The notes beneath the pieces were generated by a model, which saw only the letters and a list, made by a program, of their open reading frames with translations, did no database searches and had not been told where the DNA came from. The translations under genes and the position numbers were made by a program. From contig PDUO01000047.1 of the NCBI GenBank assembly GCA_003008705.1, forward strand, positions 90,506-154,505: 64,000 nucleotides of DNA, given 5' to 3'. This stretch comes from Pezicula radicicola. Lineage: Eukaryota; Ascomycota; Leotiomycetes; Helotiales; Dermateaceae. Every line of letters starts with the position of its first letter. Positions within the stretch are counted from its first letter, which is position 1. Of this stretch, positions 34,501-46,279 are shown in pieces.

Positions 34501-36124
34501 TCAAAACTCCCTACTCTCTCCGATATCACAAACATCGAACTCGCCCGTCTCAGGCCGACCTTTCCACTTCATAGCTCTCTTTAGCAACTGTGGTGGCTCA
34601 AGGACATCCTCCACTGTTAGCACCCAAGTTCCCCAGTGGATTCCCATTGATTTCTTGCACTTTATGTCAATGTGGATATTTACTGAGTCGAAAGGATTTG
34701 CATGCATCTATTGGCAAACGTCAGTTTTGTTGGTGACTAAGTGGTAAGCAAATTGGGGGACGAACCGGACTCATAATATCTCGAGGATCATATGCTCCAA
34801 TGGGAATTAGACCCAGGTCAAATGGTCCTCTGAGATCACCAATTTGCTTGAATGCTGGGCAACAAGGCAAGTCTTTGAATTCCTCACCGTAGTCATCAAC
34901 TTCTTTTGGCAACTCAGGAACAGCGCGATACCCGGTATCACCACCAAACCAGACAGACTTGTCCCCAGACGAAACAGCCCACGAACACCAAAGCGTGGCT
35001 CCCTTATCAAATGCAGTACGGGCAGAAGTATGTTGGCACGGTAGACAAGAGATCCTTGCAGTGATATCTGAAGCTGGTGTTTCTTTTGAGTTAGTGGAGC
35101 TGCTAGAGATACGTTTTTCTCCTGTACTTGGGGATAATGTGAGATCAATGTCCTGCCACCAATCCATCTCAACAACGTTCTGAATACCACATTCCTGGAA
35201 CCACTTTTTCAAGCCAAGACCGACCATGAACTGGGCCTTGGGATGTGCCTTATTGAGTTCCATAACCGTAGGATGAGAAAGATGATCATAATGACTGTGG
35301 CTTATAACAACTACGTCAACGACTGGTAGGTCTTTGATGTGGCAAGGCACTTTTGTGTAGCGTTTTGGTCCCATGAAGCTAAATGGCGAACAACGGTCCT
35401 CGAAGACTGGGTCGAAGAGAACGCGAAGCCCACTAGGGAATTCAACGTAGTAGCAGGCGTGACCGAGCCATGTTGCTCGCAGACTCGTAGATGCTGTGCG
35501 TGTTGGGAGGAAGTTTGGGGTTATGACTGTGACGGTTGGTGGTGTGGTGTCAGGGGATTTGAGTTTTCCTGTCAGGGAACGTCTGATTGCAAGTGTCAGT
35601 TTGTGCGTGTAAAAAAAGCAGTTGAAAACTGGAACAGTCTTGCTTGAAACTGCCAGAAGTATGAATGCCAAAACCACGCCCCCGCCCCAAACCCATCCTG
35701 TACGAGCTCTGCGTCTAATCTACATTTTGCCAAACAACTCTTTGCGCTTCGTGCGTTGTCCGAATACAAAACCTCAATTCTAGAGCCGCATGCATACTCA
35801 TGCCCGCACAATTGCCATAAAAATACGAAACATGGTATCTTACGAAGCCATCGCCCACATTATCTGCGGACCCGACATCTCTCTCCAGGAGTCCCAGGGA
35901 TTTCTAAAGCCTTTACCATCCTTCAAATGATGCGCCAAAGCCTCTGTATCCTCAGGAACAGCACCCAAAGCCGTGGGACCCGATATGGTACACGCATATA
36001 ACGCCGCAGCTATACCACCGCTACTCGACATTGTTCTGGCAGTCGTATTATCTGCTGGTTGCGATTTTGCGTGGGTAGAGGGGCGGGGACGTCGCCGGAG
36101 AAAGATTCGCAGAAAGGAGCGCAT
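34501..36124 (-). CDS. NAPE-PLD-like metallo-beta-lactamase-fold phospholipase
   Basis: Three exons (complement of 35844-36124, 34766-35582, 34501-34707) give 434 residues. The fold and motifs match N-acyl-phosphatidylethanolamine-hydrolysing phospholipase D (yeast Fmp30 relative), a zinc enzyme on mitochondrial or internal membranes. Seen are [13 protein letters not shown] near the start, the lead-in [33 protein letters not shown], the zinc motif [18 protein letters not shown] and the C-terminal [17 protein letters not shown]. Intron 1 is long (261 bp, 35583-35843, GTAAGA/CAG) and was placed by joining MWAMAS to RSLTGKLK; a hidden small exon in it is not excluded. Intron 2 (34708-34765, GTTCGT/TAG) is clear. 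The basic N-terminus [15 protein letters not shown] could target mitochondria. The gene diverges from the glutathione transferase. Confidence 0.88.
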
Positions 36125-36957
36125 CGGGGGGGGAAGAAAGAAAAGAAATGAAGGAAATGAGGAGAGAAGAACCGCTACTACTTATTATAGAAATTGAAGG
36201 CTTTTCGTCTAGGCAGATGTGTTGACGTGGTGGTGGAAGGAGCGCACATATGAAGTGCCGGAGTTAAGGTAAGATCGAAGAAAGCTCCGTATGCGGTTGC
36301 GAAAGGAGACATGCCATTTGCTGACCAGAAGACGGCCTTCGGACGAACATCAGATTCCGACAGGGATATTTGCTTCTTATGTGTTAGTGTGCCTTTATTA
36401 CTGTGTTTGAGAAGACTACAATCGTTAGAGTAAGTGACGCACAGCGTGAACATACATATGCAAGTGCAAATTATCTCAGCTTGCACTCAAGTGCCTAGGT
36501 AGTCTTGAGATACTCAGGTGTTTTATGATGTAGCAATTTTAAACCATGATAGGATTGGTTGTTGAGCTTCGATTACCCCGTATTGAAAAGAAGTAAAAAC
36601 CAACATCTGCAAATTTATAGTCCCAAAATTGGAGTCCTGATACGTGTGCGAAAGGTACAATGTCGAAATTGATATTTGAACAATCCCACGTGAGTTCTGC
36701 TAGTATTTTTTGATTTGAGTAACTCACTTGATTTGAATAGCTTAGTTGTTTTGTATTAGGGCGAGACAGCTTCAATTCAATCAATGTCTTGGCGACGCTG
36801 ACATCATTGACGTTTGCGGGACCGGGATTCACCATAGCTCTGTAAGCTCCCCAAGTCAACAACAAATACTGCTTAGAAAGCAACCATCGAAGTTAAACTT
36901 TGCCATTCTGTATCACCGAAACTCATTAATAAGTAGTTCTCTTCTTCATATGTATAA
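36125..36957. promoter_or_regulatory. Divergent region between the NAPE-PLD-like and glutathione transferase genes
   Basis: This 833-bp region should carry both promoters. It contains an inverted copy of the dispersed repeat (36712-36755), about 200 bp upstream of the transferase. A CCCACGTGAG string at 36686 includes one CACGTG. Open frames at 36178-36486 and 36539-36883 on the minus strand have no family resemblance. Confidence 0.45.
36712..36755 (-). repeat. Dispersed repeat copy C (inverted core only)
   Basis: The plus-strand string GATTTGAGTAACTCACTTGA continues with TTTGAATAGCTTAGTTGTT. Its reverse complement matches the two-unit core at 3304-3337 almost base for base and the CTAAGTTGTTCAAATCAA part of copy B at 46935. 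The flanking CTATCTCTTAT block is missing, so this is a fragment. Confidence 0.6.
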
Positions 36958-37965
36958 ATGCGCTTGCTCTTCCGGTTCTTGATTGTTCTGTTTATCTCCT
37001 TCATGCTCAGATCACCCCTTACCCGTCTTCAGCAGACAACATCCCACCTCCTACAATCAGCAACACGAATACTTACTCCCGTCACAACACGCACTATGTC
37101 CTCATCCGAAAGACCAACTGGCCTCAAAGCTAACAAAGGCATTGAGCTCCTGACCTGGGGAACTCCCAATGGCCACAAAGCCACCATCATACTGGAAGAG
37201 TTGAAGGAAGCTTATGGGAAGGAATACACATGGCAGCCCATAAATATTTCGGAGAACATTCAAAAGGAACCCTGGTTCACAAAGTTTTCTCCTAATGGAA
37301 GAATTCCAGCCATTGTTGATCATGACCGGAACGACTTCGCTGTTTTCGAGGGCGCTGCTATCTTGGCATATCTCACACGCCATTATGATCCGGAGAAAAA
37401 GTTTAGCTTCGCTGATCCTGACGATATTAGTCGTGCAGAGCAGTGGGTTGCATGGCAGTAAGAGTCTCCTTCCTCTTATGGTGTTACAATTGCTAACAAG
37501 TAGGTACATAGACATGGAGGCTTAGGACCGATGCAAGGCCAATCAAACCACTTCTACCGGCTCGCCAAAGAACGAATCCCCTACCCAACCCAACGTTATG
37601 TGGGTGAATCTGAACGACTTTACGGAATATTGGATGCTCAATTGAAAGATCGGGACTACCTTGTCGGACCAGGCAGAGGAAAATACAGCATTGCGGATAT
37701 TGCTTCTTTTAGCTGGGTCAATGTTGCATATTTCGGAGGTATAGACCTAAAGCAGTTCCCGAATGTGCAAAGATGGTGGGAGAAGATCAATGCTAGACCA
37801 GCTGTGAAAAAGGGGACGAGTGTGCCGAGTGAGAGTAGGTTTTCAAACGAGGCCTATCAAAGGAGGTTGGTAGAGGAGCCGGAATTCAAGGAGAATGAAG
37901 ATAAGCTGAAGAAGCTTGGAGATGAGGCGAAGAAGCAGTATGACTACAAGTATGCTTCACCTTAA
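36958..37965 (+). CDS. Glutathione S-transferase, Ure2-like class
   Basis: Exons 36958-37457 and 37512-37965 (54-bp intron, GTAAGA/ATAG) give 317 residues from the first ATG. The thioredoxin-like N-domain has IELLTWGTPNGHKATIILEE, PWFTKFSPNGRIPAIVD and FEGAAILAYLTRHYD. The helical C-domain has GGLGPMQGQSNHF, YSIADIASFSWV and FPNVQRWWEKINARPAV. These are the features of fungal Ure2p-like transferases, which conjugate glutathione or reduce peroxides. Three starts are in frame: 36958 (hydrophobic LLFRFLIVLFISF), 37003 (MLRSPLTRLQQ..., Arg-rich without acids, like a mitochondrial presequence) and 37096 (MSSSERPTG, a cytosolic form of 271 residues). Which is used cannot be decided by eye. The C-terminus is a Lys/Glu-rich helix. 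Confidence 0.92.
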
Positions 37966-38297
37966 AATGATGTATGCAAGAATGATATTAAAACTAAATC
38001 TTAACAAATCTTTTGAAATCATCTATAGATCCTTCACCTGATATATAAAACAGCTGGGGAAGGGAAGACTAAGTGCTAAGAGCGCTATTACTGTTCATAA
38101 GCGAATATGCCCCTTCCTAGCTTGTGGCTTAAGTGATGTAGCCTTTTAACCTAAGCGTTCGGCACTCCCTCGACTGGATCGGTGTCTACTTATGTACACC
38201 GAATATAATACGGCGCAGCACAGCATATCAATTACATAGGTAACAACGCCGCTTCATGGTTTCAACTTCTCTGTCAGAACCACAATCTACAAACAAA
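37966..38297. other. Short intergenic region
   Basis: The region lies between two plus-strand genes. It holds the transferase 3' UTR and the promoter of the next gene. CTTATGTACACCGAATATAATACGGCGCAG near the downstream gene includes a TATA-like ATATAATA (about 38204). Nothing else was recognised. Confidence 0.35.
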
Positions 38298-38947
38298 ATG
38301 TCTCCAAACCCAGTAAGTAAAAATCAAGTTCATTATAATACAAGTACATCAAGATGCTTACATACAACATCTTAAAGGATCCCAACAAGCCAATCAGTCT
38401 ACGCGACCTCAAACATCACCCAAAGGGTGCAAGCAAACTAGGATACGACGGTGTACTCCGTTCCTTCGATGGAGAGAGAAATGTCTTCGATGCCATCGGA
38501 CTCTCACCATTTCAATTGAAGTATTTTCTTGATCGCCATAATGAATGGAGTCAGGAAACTGAGGATCGGTATCGTGGTGTTGATGGGACTAAGGTATTCC
38601 CCCCCTCTATATCAAAATCTCATCTAAGCCTATATTATATTTCGTTTTTTTGGATTGTACTTTACTATTTTGGTGTTGAGAGAGAATTTGAATTTCGAAG
38701 TTGATTTAAGTTGATTTACTTGTAGGTTACAGATCCTGAAGCTCTCTACAACCCACCAGATGAAATGCGACTACCGAAGTTAACTGAAGAAGAGAAGGCT
38801 GCAACTAGGAAAATGATTGAGGAGAATAATAGGAAACTTATGGAGAGGATTGAACAGGAACGAAAGGATGGGGTTAATGTTGAGGAGAAGTATGCTTGTA
38901 CGGCGGGTGTGAAGGTTATTGCGGATTTTAATTTGGAGCCTAAGTGA
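38298..38947 (+). CDS. Small conserved-looking protein of unknown function
   Basis: Three exons (38298-38312, 38378-38593, 38726-38947) give 150 residues. Exon 1 encodes only MSPNP. Intron 1 (65 bp) ends at AAAG with a CTTAC branch and joins MSPNP to DPNKPISLRDLKHHPKG; an alternative AG at 38353 would insert MLTYNILK in frame. Intron 2 is 132 bp (GTATTC/TAG) and has a (T)6-rich end. The protein is soluble and charged, with a likely folded centre (YDGVLRSFDGERNVFDAIGL; SPFQLKYFLDRHNEW) and a C-terminal helix (LTEEEKAATRKMIEENNRKL). I do not recognise the family. Clean splicing and frame conservation argue for a real gene. Confidence 0.72.
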
Positions 38948-40047
38948 AGATATAGCTATGGACTCGAGACTTAAGATCCGAAGTATAGGGAGAACGGTGT
39001 TGAACATTGAACTTCAGGGCAAAATTTGCCTTCTCCCTTAATCCTGTTGCCTAAAGTTGGACCTAAAAGTCAGGTGCTATTCTTAGGTCCTTGTAGGTAA
39101 TTAGTTAAAAAAAATGTTTGGGAACTCCTCTTGTAAGGTTCGGGAAGACCTTCCATGCCCCTATTTGTAGTAATCGTTGTGAGGAGGTTTGATTTGGTAT
39201 CAGAGTGGTGAAGTTAAGGTATGTGTCGTATTACTGTATCGTATTCGGGTGTCGTCTTTCTGGGAGGTATACGAAGCAATTACTTCGTATGTGAGGTGAT
39301 TACTAATCTGGAAGGTATTCATCTCTCGCGTTTTCAACCTTTCTCACTCTGTCAACATCACAAAAGCAAATTCTTGGCCCCCCACCAAACTGTCATGAGG
39401 TATGATCTGTCACAATCACTGTAGGTAACTCTGGGAATTTGACGCCATCGAAGCATACCTCCGAAGCTCTTCCCTTTGACCTGGTGGACGACCTAAACCG
39501 CCCTAGTGATATCTGTCAAGCTGAAAAGTCCCAAATGCTAAACCTCAGCTCAATAGCTACGGCGGATTGGAAGTCGAGGTTAGTTAGCAACGTGGTTTCT
39601 TTCTAACCTCAGTTATCATTTCAATAGGATTTCAAGGATTTTCATAATTGTCATCGAAGTTGAATTGCCAGTTGACCCCCAATTCAATATGCAATAGCCC
39701 CCAATGTTCAACTCGCGCGACACCAAATCGGTCAACTCCATGCTCGCCACCATGCAAGCCTCAATGACAAAGTGGGGGATATTTCAATTCCATGCGTCAA
39801 TTGGAGTTATCAATTGGCTTACTCGCCAACCTGGTGCAATGTCCACCACGCCAACCTCCCCATGAATATCGGAAAGGGTGGTCAGCAAATGTGCGGCTGA
39901 AATTTTATATTGCTATAAGGCCGTCGGGACATGGTCGTGAGACGTGCTGTTTCCCTAAGTGTTGCTCACATTATTCGAGTCCCAAGGACAGCCTCATTCA
40001 CGGTTAACTTGTTTACTGATACTTGTATACTCTCAATTGCACTTGCA
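38948..40047. other. Intergenic region upstream of the CorA-like gene
   Basis: About 1.1 kb without an accepted gene. 39420-39600 reads like decayed coding DNA (moderate GC) but has stops in all frames. TTGGTATCAGAGTGG at 39194 resembles a copia primer-binding site from plants, but no flanking LTR was found. Confidence 0.4.
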
Positions 40048-43000
40048 ATGAACGGCCAAGAGGCATCTGCTCACAAGCCTTCGATCATATTCAATGAGGA
40101 TGGGCAGTCTAATCGCAGGCCTTCAAATACCGGCAATGGCTATGAACAGATGATCCACATCTACGAGCGGTGGTCCGAGAAGTACGCCCAAGGGAACGAC
40201 GAGAGATTCTACTTCTCCATGAGAGATCACCACGGTGACGAAGGAGCACGTTTCTTAGAAGACCTGGGTCTTGACCGTAAAAAAAAAGTGATAGACGAGA
40301 AGAACAGAGTCGCCAAACTTAGAGAGACGTTCTTTGCAAATGAAACGAAAAGGGATCTGGTCAACAAGCATTTGGCTTACCGCGAAGCCTGGAGGACGGA
40401 AGCCAAAGACAGGCAGAAAGGAAACCTCAATAAACTCGAAAAGCAAAAGGAAGAATTGGACAAGTTGGACACGCTAAAGCCCGGCGAGAAAGAAAAACGT
40501 AGTAGACTGGCCCTTCTCAATCAAGAGCGGATCTTGAAAGCCATCTCAAAGTGGCCCGATTCGGAAGCTTTACCTGCGCAGCCTAGTCCAATGCTTCAGA
40601 ACCCTAATGAGGAGCCCGATTATGGACTCAAGGCTTCCGTTATGTATTTCGAAAGGGTCGCCGGTCGTGGTTATTGTGGTCATAATCCTAGGCAATTTGA
40701 AAACCAAAAGTTTCCGGATCACAAGATAAGGATTGAAAACCTGCTCAGGGCTAGCCCCGAGAACCCATTGAAGCGAGAGAAGGACCTAAGCAAATCTGAT
40801 ACATTCCGTTGTTTTCATTTGCCAACGAATAACATGGCCTGGATCGAGGTAAGCTCCAAGGCTATCAATATTGCAGCCATGTCATTTTGCTAAAGAATTA
40901 TACACAGCAAGTCATGAGCAATTACTACAACGAGCCAATTCCGGAACAAAACTCGAAGAGGCCACCAATTTTAAGGGGACACACAGAACGTCTTCTAGCA
41001 CGAGAATATTGGAAGGGCCAGATGCATGGTGGGACGGAACATCCTGTTCATGCGCGACATATGAGGCCACGATTTTCTCGAGTCTCTTCGAGTAAGTAAC
41101 TACTTACTATACTACTTTCCTACCCCTAAAATTCCATAGGCAGTGCACGTATAACCTCTTCCGTTCCCTCTTCGCCCGTCAAGGGACCTTCACGAAGACT
41201 CTCAGGAGCGGGAAATCGCAGAGAGTCGTCTATTCCTTTGTTAAGCAGGATAGAAACTCAATCGACAACGAAAGAGAATTTCTCTCTATTTATGCCTTAT
41301 CTTCATTGGGAAACAAATAGCCGGAGATCTAAGATGGCAGAAGTCGTCCTAGAACTGAAGAAAGAAAAACTCAAGCAGAAGGAGAAGCCGAAAGCAAGCC
41401 GAACTCGAGTGCCGTCGGAAATCAAAATGGAAACGAGAGAGCGCAAATCCAGGACAAGAAAAGACGGAGACAATTTCCATCGGGTAGTCAGAAAGGTGAT
41501 GCCCAATAGAACAAAGCAACTAGGGCCGTATCTTATGAGCATTGCAAAAATTGCAGATGCTATGGATTATGAGGCGGATGAGAGACTCCTCAGGGATCAC
41601 TTACATGCAGACCCACCTCTTCACATCCGAAGGACCTTAGATCAGAGCTACTTTTGGACTTTAGAAGACACGACCAACCGCGATAGAGACCAGGTGGTTT
41701 ACCGAGGGACAAAGGGACAGGACGTTTATAATCCAAGAGTTGTAATGGTCGATCAACTTTGGATGTGGATACTTGATGAGAGTCAGTTATCCTTTCCCCT
41801 TCGTTTTCACTATCCTTCTCTCGCAATCTGGATCTCTGAATGCAACTGACTTTATTTCTCTCTAGACACTATAATAACCAGTTTCCCAAGGCGTTGGGGA
41901 AGAAATAAACCTGATCCTTCTGGAGTACAAAAGTCTCTGCGGGAGCGTCTGAAGCATCTTGATGACGACGGTATCCAGTCTGTATTCGACCTGGCTCTAA
42001 TGATCATTGACCAATGTTCCCGCGTATTCTTTGACCGTACACAGCCAACAGATCAGAGACCTGAAGTCATGGACATATTCTCTAGTACAATTGCACACAT
42101 TGTAAGTTGATGCATCAAACCTCACAGGTATCATTATTAACTAGCGTTTAATAGACTGGCATGAAAACTGAGGCTTACGAAGCTTTTTGGTATCAAATGA
42201 AAGCTGATTCCTTGCATATCGTTAGCAAAGGCGAGAGTTTGGGATCCTCCGAGAACAGTGTTCGGGCATATCTCAATGTTAACCCGGAGGGTACCTTACT
42301 GCGAGAATGTCAAGACGTCGTTGAAGAGCTAAGAATGATGAAACGAATCTTCGCACAGCAGTACCAGGTGGTCAAAGATTTTACTAAAGCGCTGACGAAA
42401 CTCAATGAACCTAAGGATGAACAGACAAATATTTCTGAAGCAACAGAGATACGAGCTCGTCCTCTACAGTACTCTCGAGTCCCGAAGAGCACACTTACTC
42501 ATGCAGCGGAACTTCTTGAGCAGATTGATGAACGTAAGGGCGAAATTGAAGATTTGGAGGATGCGGCAAAACGGACCTGCGAACAGGTATGTCAGACTTT
42601 CATATTTGAAAACTATGTATATATCTTATATTCGGTGTGCCATGGCATATTTTCATAAGTATTGCGGTCTATTCTGCCTACATCTGGAATGAAGGCTGTA
42701 TTGAACCAGCTTGTTGAAATTGGTTCAGATCTATCATACTGACACGTAGAATATTTACAGCTGCAAGAGCTTCTCGCCCTAAAACAGCAACAAGCCAGCA
42801 TAATCGAGGCACGAATGGCACTTATTCGTGCAGATGCAAGCATCCAACAAGGACGATCAATCATGTTGTTTACCATCGTGACGATCCTGTTTCTACCCTT
42901 AAGCTTCTTCACAAGCATATTCGGGATGAACAACCAGGAATGGACGAAATCAGGATTGACTATACATCAACAGTTCAGGTTTATGTGTAAATTTACCACT

Positions 43001-43470
43001 TCGAACATCATGGTGCAAAAAGCCTGTACTAATATATAACGCGATTTATAGTCCCAGTCTCCTTCGCAGTGATCTTAGTCAGTCTTCTCCTAGCCTTCAG
43101 CAACTGGACTCGCTCCCTCTTCAAAATGGCCGTACGAGTCTCCTGGGCCTGGTCCGTAGAACACAGTCCACTCCGGTGGCTCTGGGAAGTCTTACCCTCC
43201 AGTCCACAGCAATTCGAGGGGATGGAGAAGGCGTACCTGAATAAAGTGAAGGAGGAACGGCAGAAGAGGGTGGATAAGAGGAGAGAAAATCGAGCGAAAG
43301 CGGCTGAGGAAAAGAAGAAACTCGACGAGAAAAAGAATAATGAGAAGGAGGGGGAGAAGTATGATCGAAATGAGAGGAAAAGGATTGTGACTTCAAATAC
43401 GAGCTCCCCTGAGCATGGGAATGGGAGTGCGGAGAAGAGAAGAAAATCGATTTGGGAGGATATTGTTTAA
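40048..43470 (+). CDS. CorA-like Mg2+ transporter-domain protein with long N-terminal extension
   Basis: Seven exons (40048-40848, 40908-41091, 41140-41781, 41866-42101, 42155-42586, 42761-42986, 43052-43470) give 979 residues. The C-terminal third is the CorA fold: a long coiled helix (DLEDAAKRTCEQ/LQELLALKQQQASIIEAR), TM1 (MLFTIVTILFLPLSFFTSIF), the signature GMN in FGMNNQEW, and TM2 (FPVSFAVILVSLLLAFSNW). Upstream is QLWMWILDENTIITSFPRRW, usual in fungal CorA-like proteins. The last intron uses GTAAAT at 42987, since two upstream GTs would throw TM2 out of frame. The intron at 42587-42760 is 174 bp. The first 270 residues (YEQMIHIYERWSEKYAQGND; coiled coil) and a basic 430-500 region are of unknown role. 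The tail is Lys/Glu-rich. Transport of Mg2+ or another divalent ion is inferred from GMN. Confidence 0.88.
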
Positions 43471-43477
43471 TTATAAT

Positions 43478-45342
43478 GATATATGGGAACTTGATTCAGA
43501 ATATGATCAGGACTTAATGTTGCAGTATTTGGAACGAAAATACAAGTACCTCGAATGCAAACCGGTTGAGCCAATCACCGTGGCCATCACACTGCATAGT
43601 AGGCGCCAACACTAACCGCAACACACAAGAATAGTAAAATGCTGACTTATGCGTTCCCTAGGTCCAACCGACTGCACATTCTATGATAATTTTTATACTA
43701 CCTACACTTTGTCATCTCTGTCACCTTCAAATACTGCCATCAAATCTAGCTGGCTGAATCACACGTCCGCCTTTAGTTCTTCCCCCACTCCAACTAATCA
43801 GAGAGGAGAACAGTCAGAATGGACGACGCTCGAGAAGATTTTGACAACCTTGCATGAGATGGAAACGATGAGGCCTGGGGAGAGTCACAGATACATCTTC
43901 GACAAAAATCTACCTGTCACCTTGTACGTAGAGCAGAATTTTGGAAAACATGCAACCTTGGTATCCCTATTAATTATCGGCGGGTACAACATCCTATACA
44001 GGATACATCTTAAAGGAGTCTTCCCTCATGTTATGGTTCGACTCCCCTGTCCTAACCTGGCCATGTTCCCAGAAGAAAAGACCCTTCGAGAAGTCATAAT
44101 AGCAAGGTACATTGAGCAAAATACTCAGATCCAATTTCCCAAACGATTCTACCATGGTCAGAATTCTGACATTGGGCCTTTCATTATTCCACAACATGTT
44201 GAAAATTGGTGGACCATGTCACATGCTCTGAGGGATCCCAATGACAATCATGATGCGCCTCATATTCTAAACTTAAATATTTCAGAGACGGCACTCAAGG
44301 ACTTTTACAGCAAGGTAGCGTGCTGTCTATTAGAACTCTCGCAACACAACTTTCCCCATATTGGATCTTTGGTCGAAGTAGACGGGAGCTCCAGCTCATA
44401 TTTTGTGGGCGGACGACCCATCACTCAGAATATGAACAACATTATCCAACTCTCAAATATGCCGCGCGCAGTATTTCCTCCAGAAAGCACGACGTACGGG
44501 ACAGCTGATGAATACTATATCTCTATAACAGACATGGACATAGCACAGCTTGTCTTCCAACACAACGATCTAGTCTCTACAGAAGACGACTACCAAAATA
44601 AATATACAGCACGTCAACTCTTCCGCAAATTAGTTAAACGAGGCCAACTTTTTCAACTTTTGGATTCGTAGAGGATAACTGGTCTGCTCAATCCAAATCT
44701 AAAAAGACTAAAACTCAGTCCTCAGTTCTTTCCCCGGCCCCAACTTCAAACTCTTCTTTCCGGCTTTGGTGCGATGATTTTCGGGTAGGTAACATTATAC
44801 TTAATGAATCTAACGAAAATCGTCATTGTCATCGACTGGGAATTTACATATGTTGGACCTACGTAATTCATACTCGATCCACCTTGGTGGCTATTACTCG
44901 ATATACCAGAAATGTGGACTTCTGGTATCGATGATTGGAGTAAGGAGTATGAGATACGTCTGAAAACTTGGCTATCTGCTATGAAGCAAGCTGAGGAAAA
45001 GGTGAGGTTTGGTTCTATGCCATTTTTGTTATCGACGCATATGCGCGAGAGTTGGGAAACAGGTCGATTTTGGTTGAATTATGCTGCGAGGAAGAGTTGG
45101 GCTTTTGATTGTATTTTTTTATAGAAATTTTTGGATGAGAGATTTTTTGGTGAGAGGGATGGTGATGTTAGTAAGTGTGAGTTGTGGAAGACGAGAGTTG
45201 ATCTGTTGGGGGAAGAGCAGAGAAATGGTATGAAGAGATTTGTGGAGAGGAAGATGAGGGAGTCAAAGGAAAGGTTTTAGTTGATTGGGATGGGAGGGAG
45301 ATGGAAGCCAGAGAGCGGTTAGAGGAGGCGTTGTTTGATTGA
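43478..45342 (+). pseudogene. APH/ChoK-family phosphotransferase pseudogene
   Basis: The remnant starts within 10 bp of the CorA stop (DIWELDSEYDQDLML, no ATG visible), has an intron 43599-43661 and continues through SPTDCTFYDNFYTTYTLSSL. Family features of fungal aminoglycoside-phosphotransferase-like kinases follow: LWCDDFRVGNIIL (catalytic loop region, with the usual proline replaced by V), VIDWEFTYVGPT and DPPWWLLLDIPEMW, then GIDDWSKEYEIRLKTWL. Disruptions are a frameshift near 44670, a second near 44815, TAA at 44864-44866 (CAA expected), TAG at 45122-45124 and a frameshift near 45276, with a natural end at TGA 45340-45342. The order of conserved blocks is intact, so decay is recent. 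The broken frames are described only; no repaired product is proposed. Confidence 0.85.
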
Positions 45343-46279
45343 ATCGGTTATGGGATCTTAATACCGTAGCTACTCAGCAATAACGCCTCCAGCAGTCGCA
45401 GCTTCTCCTCCTCGGCTCCTAAATCAGTCTTCTCACGTGAGTGATTTATCTCTCTACCTTTAGAGTATGTAGTCAATAGGTAGGGTATAACTACGACTTC
45501 TGGCAGGTATTACTGCTGAGTACATACGGTAACAGCAAATTCATTTAGCATGTATGCTGCTGTTAAAGGTTTAAAAGACATTGCTTGACCCCTTTCGATG
45601 TCGCCTAATACTCTTAAGCGAGTTACTGTAAGGGATCGAGTATTTCTGACTTACATTATTATTTTGATGATCTTTACTATAGCGAAACACACAGATCATT
45701 TGCTCTATATAGCAAAGGTCTTTGTAACTAACTTTGGAATGTAGAGGGCGAGTCTTTGAAATAATCACAATTATAACTAACTGTAATGGCATAATAATAC
45801 ATTGTTTCTTTGTCTTTTTAAATAGAGGTACTAGTAAAGTGCTTATCTACTACAAATATATTCATTCTAGAACCCTTTAATTCACCTATCGTCTACATTT
45901 CGTACAGAGGTAAAATCCCTCATATTTGGCTACACAATTCCTGTATTACCAATATCAGAACATGAAACGAGACACCAAATACGTTTTAGTACACATCTGT
46001 ATCACTGTACTGTACATCCATTCTCCACTTTGTAACGACAGTACTGTCTAACGTTATACTTACCAGTAGTGATACTAGTATGATCGACAAAACATGCCAT
46101 ACTACAAATCTGACAGAAAACAGTATATGCAGATCTATGACATCAATCAGTCTTGTACTCAAGTTGATCTATCTCAACCAATATCTATATATATCTAAGA
46201 AATCCACTCCAGAAGGATTTGCAAATACCACTTTTTATACTTCAAATTTTTTCTCTCCCAAGATTCGAAATAATTAACT
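45343..46279. other. AT-rich gene-free stretch
   Basis: Decayed, TA-rich DNA with stops in all frames. A 65-codon open frame at 46080 shows no family resemblance. No repeat copy was recognised in this part. Confidence 0.45.

Noticed and set aside
39194..39208. TTGGTATCAGAGTGG resembling a copia primer-binding site
   Set aside because: The match is to the plant-type initiator tRNA site; no LTR pair, no adjacent gag frame, and a 12-bp match can occur by chance.
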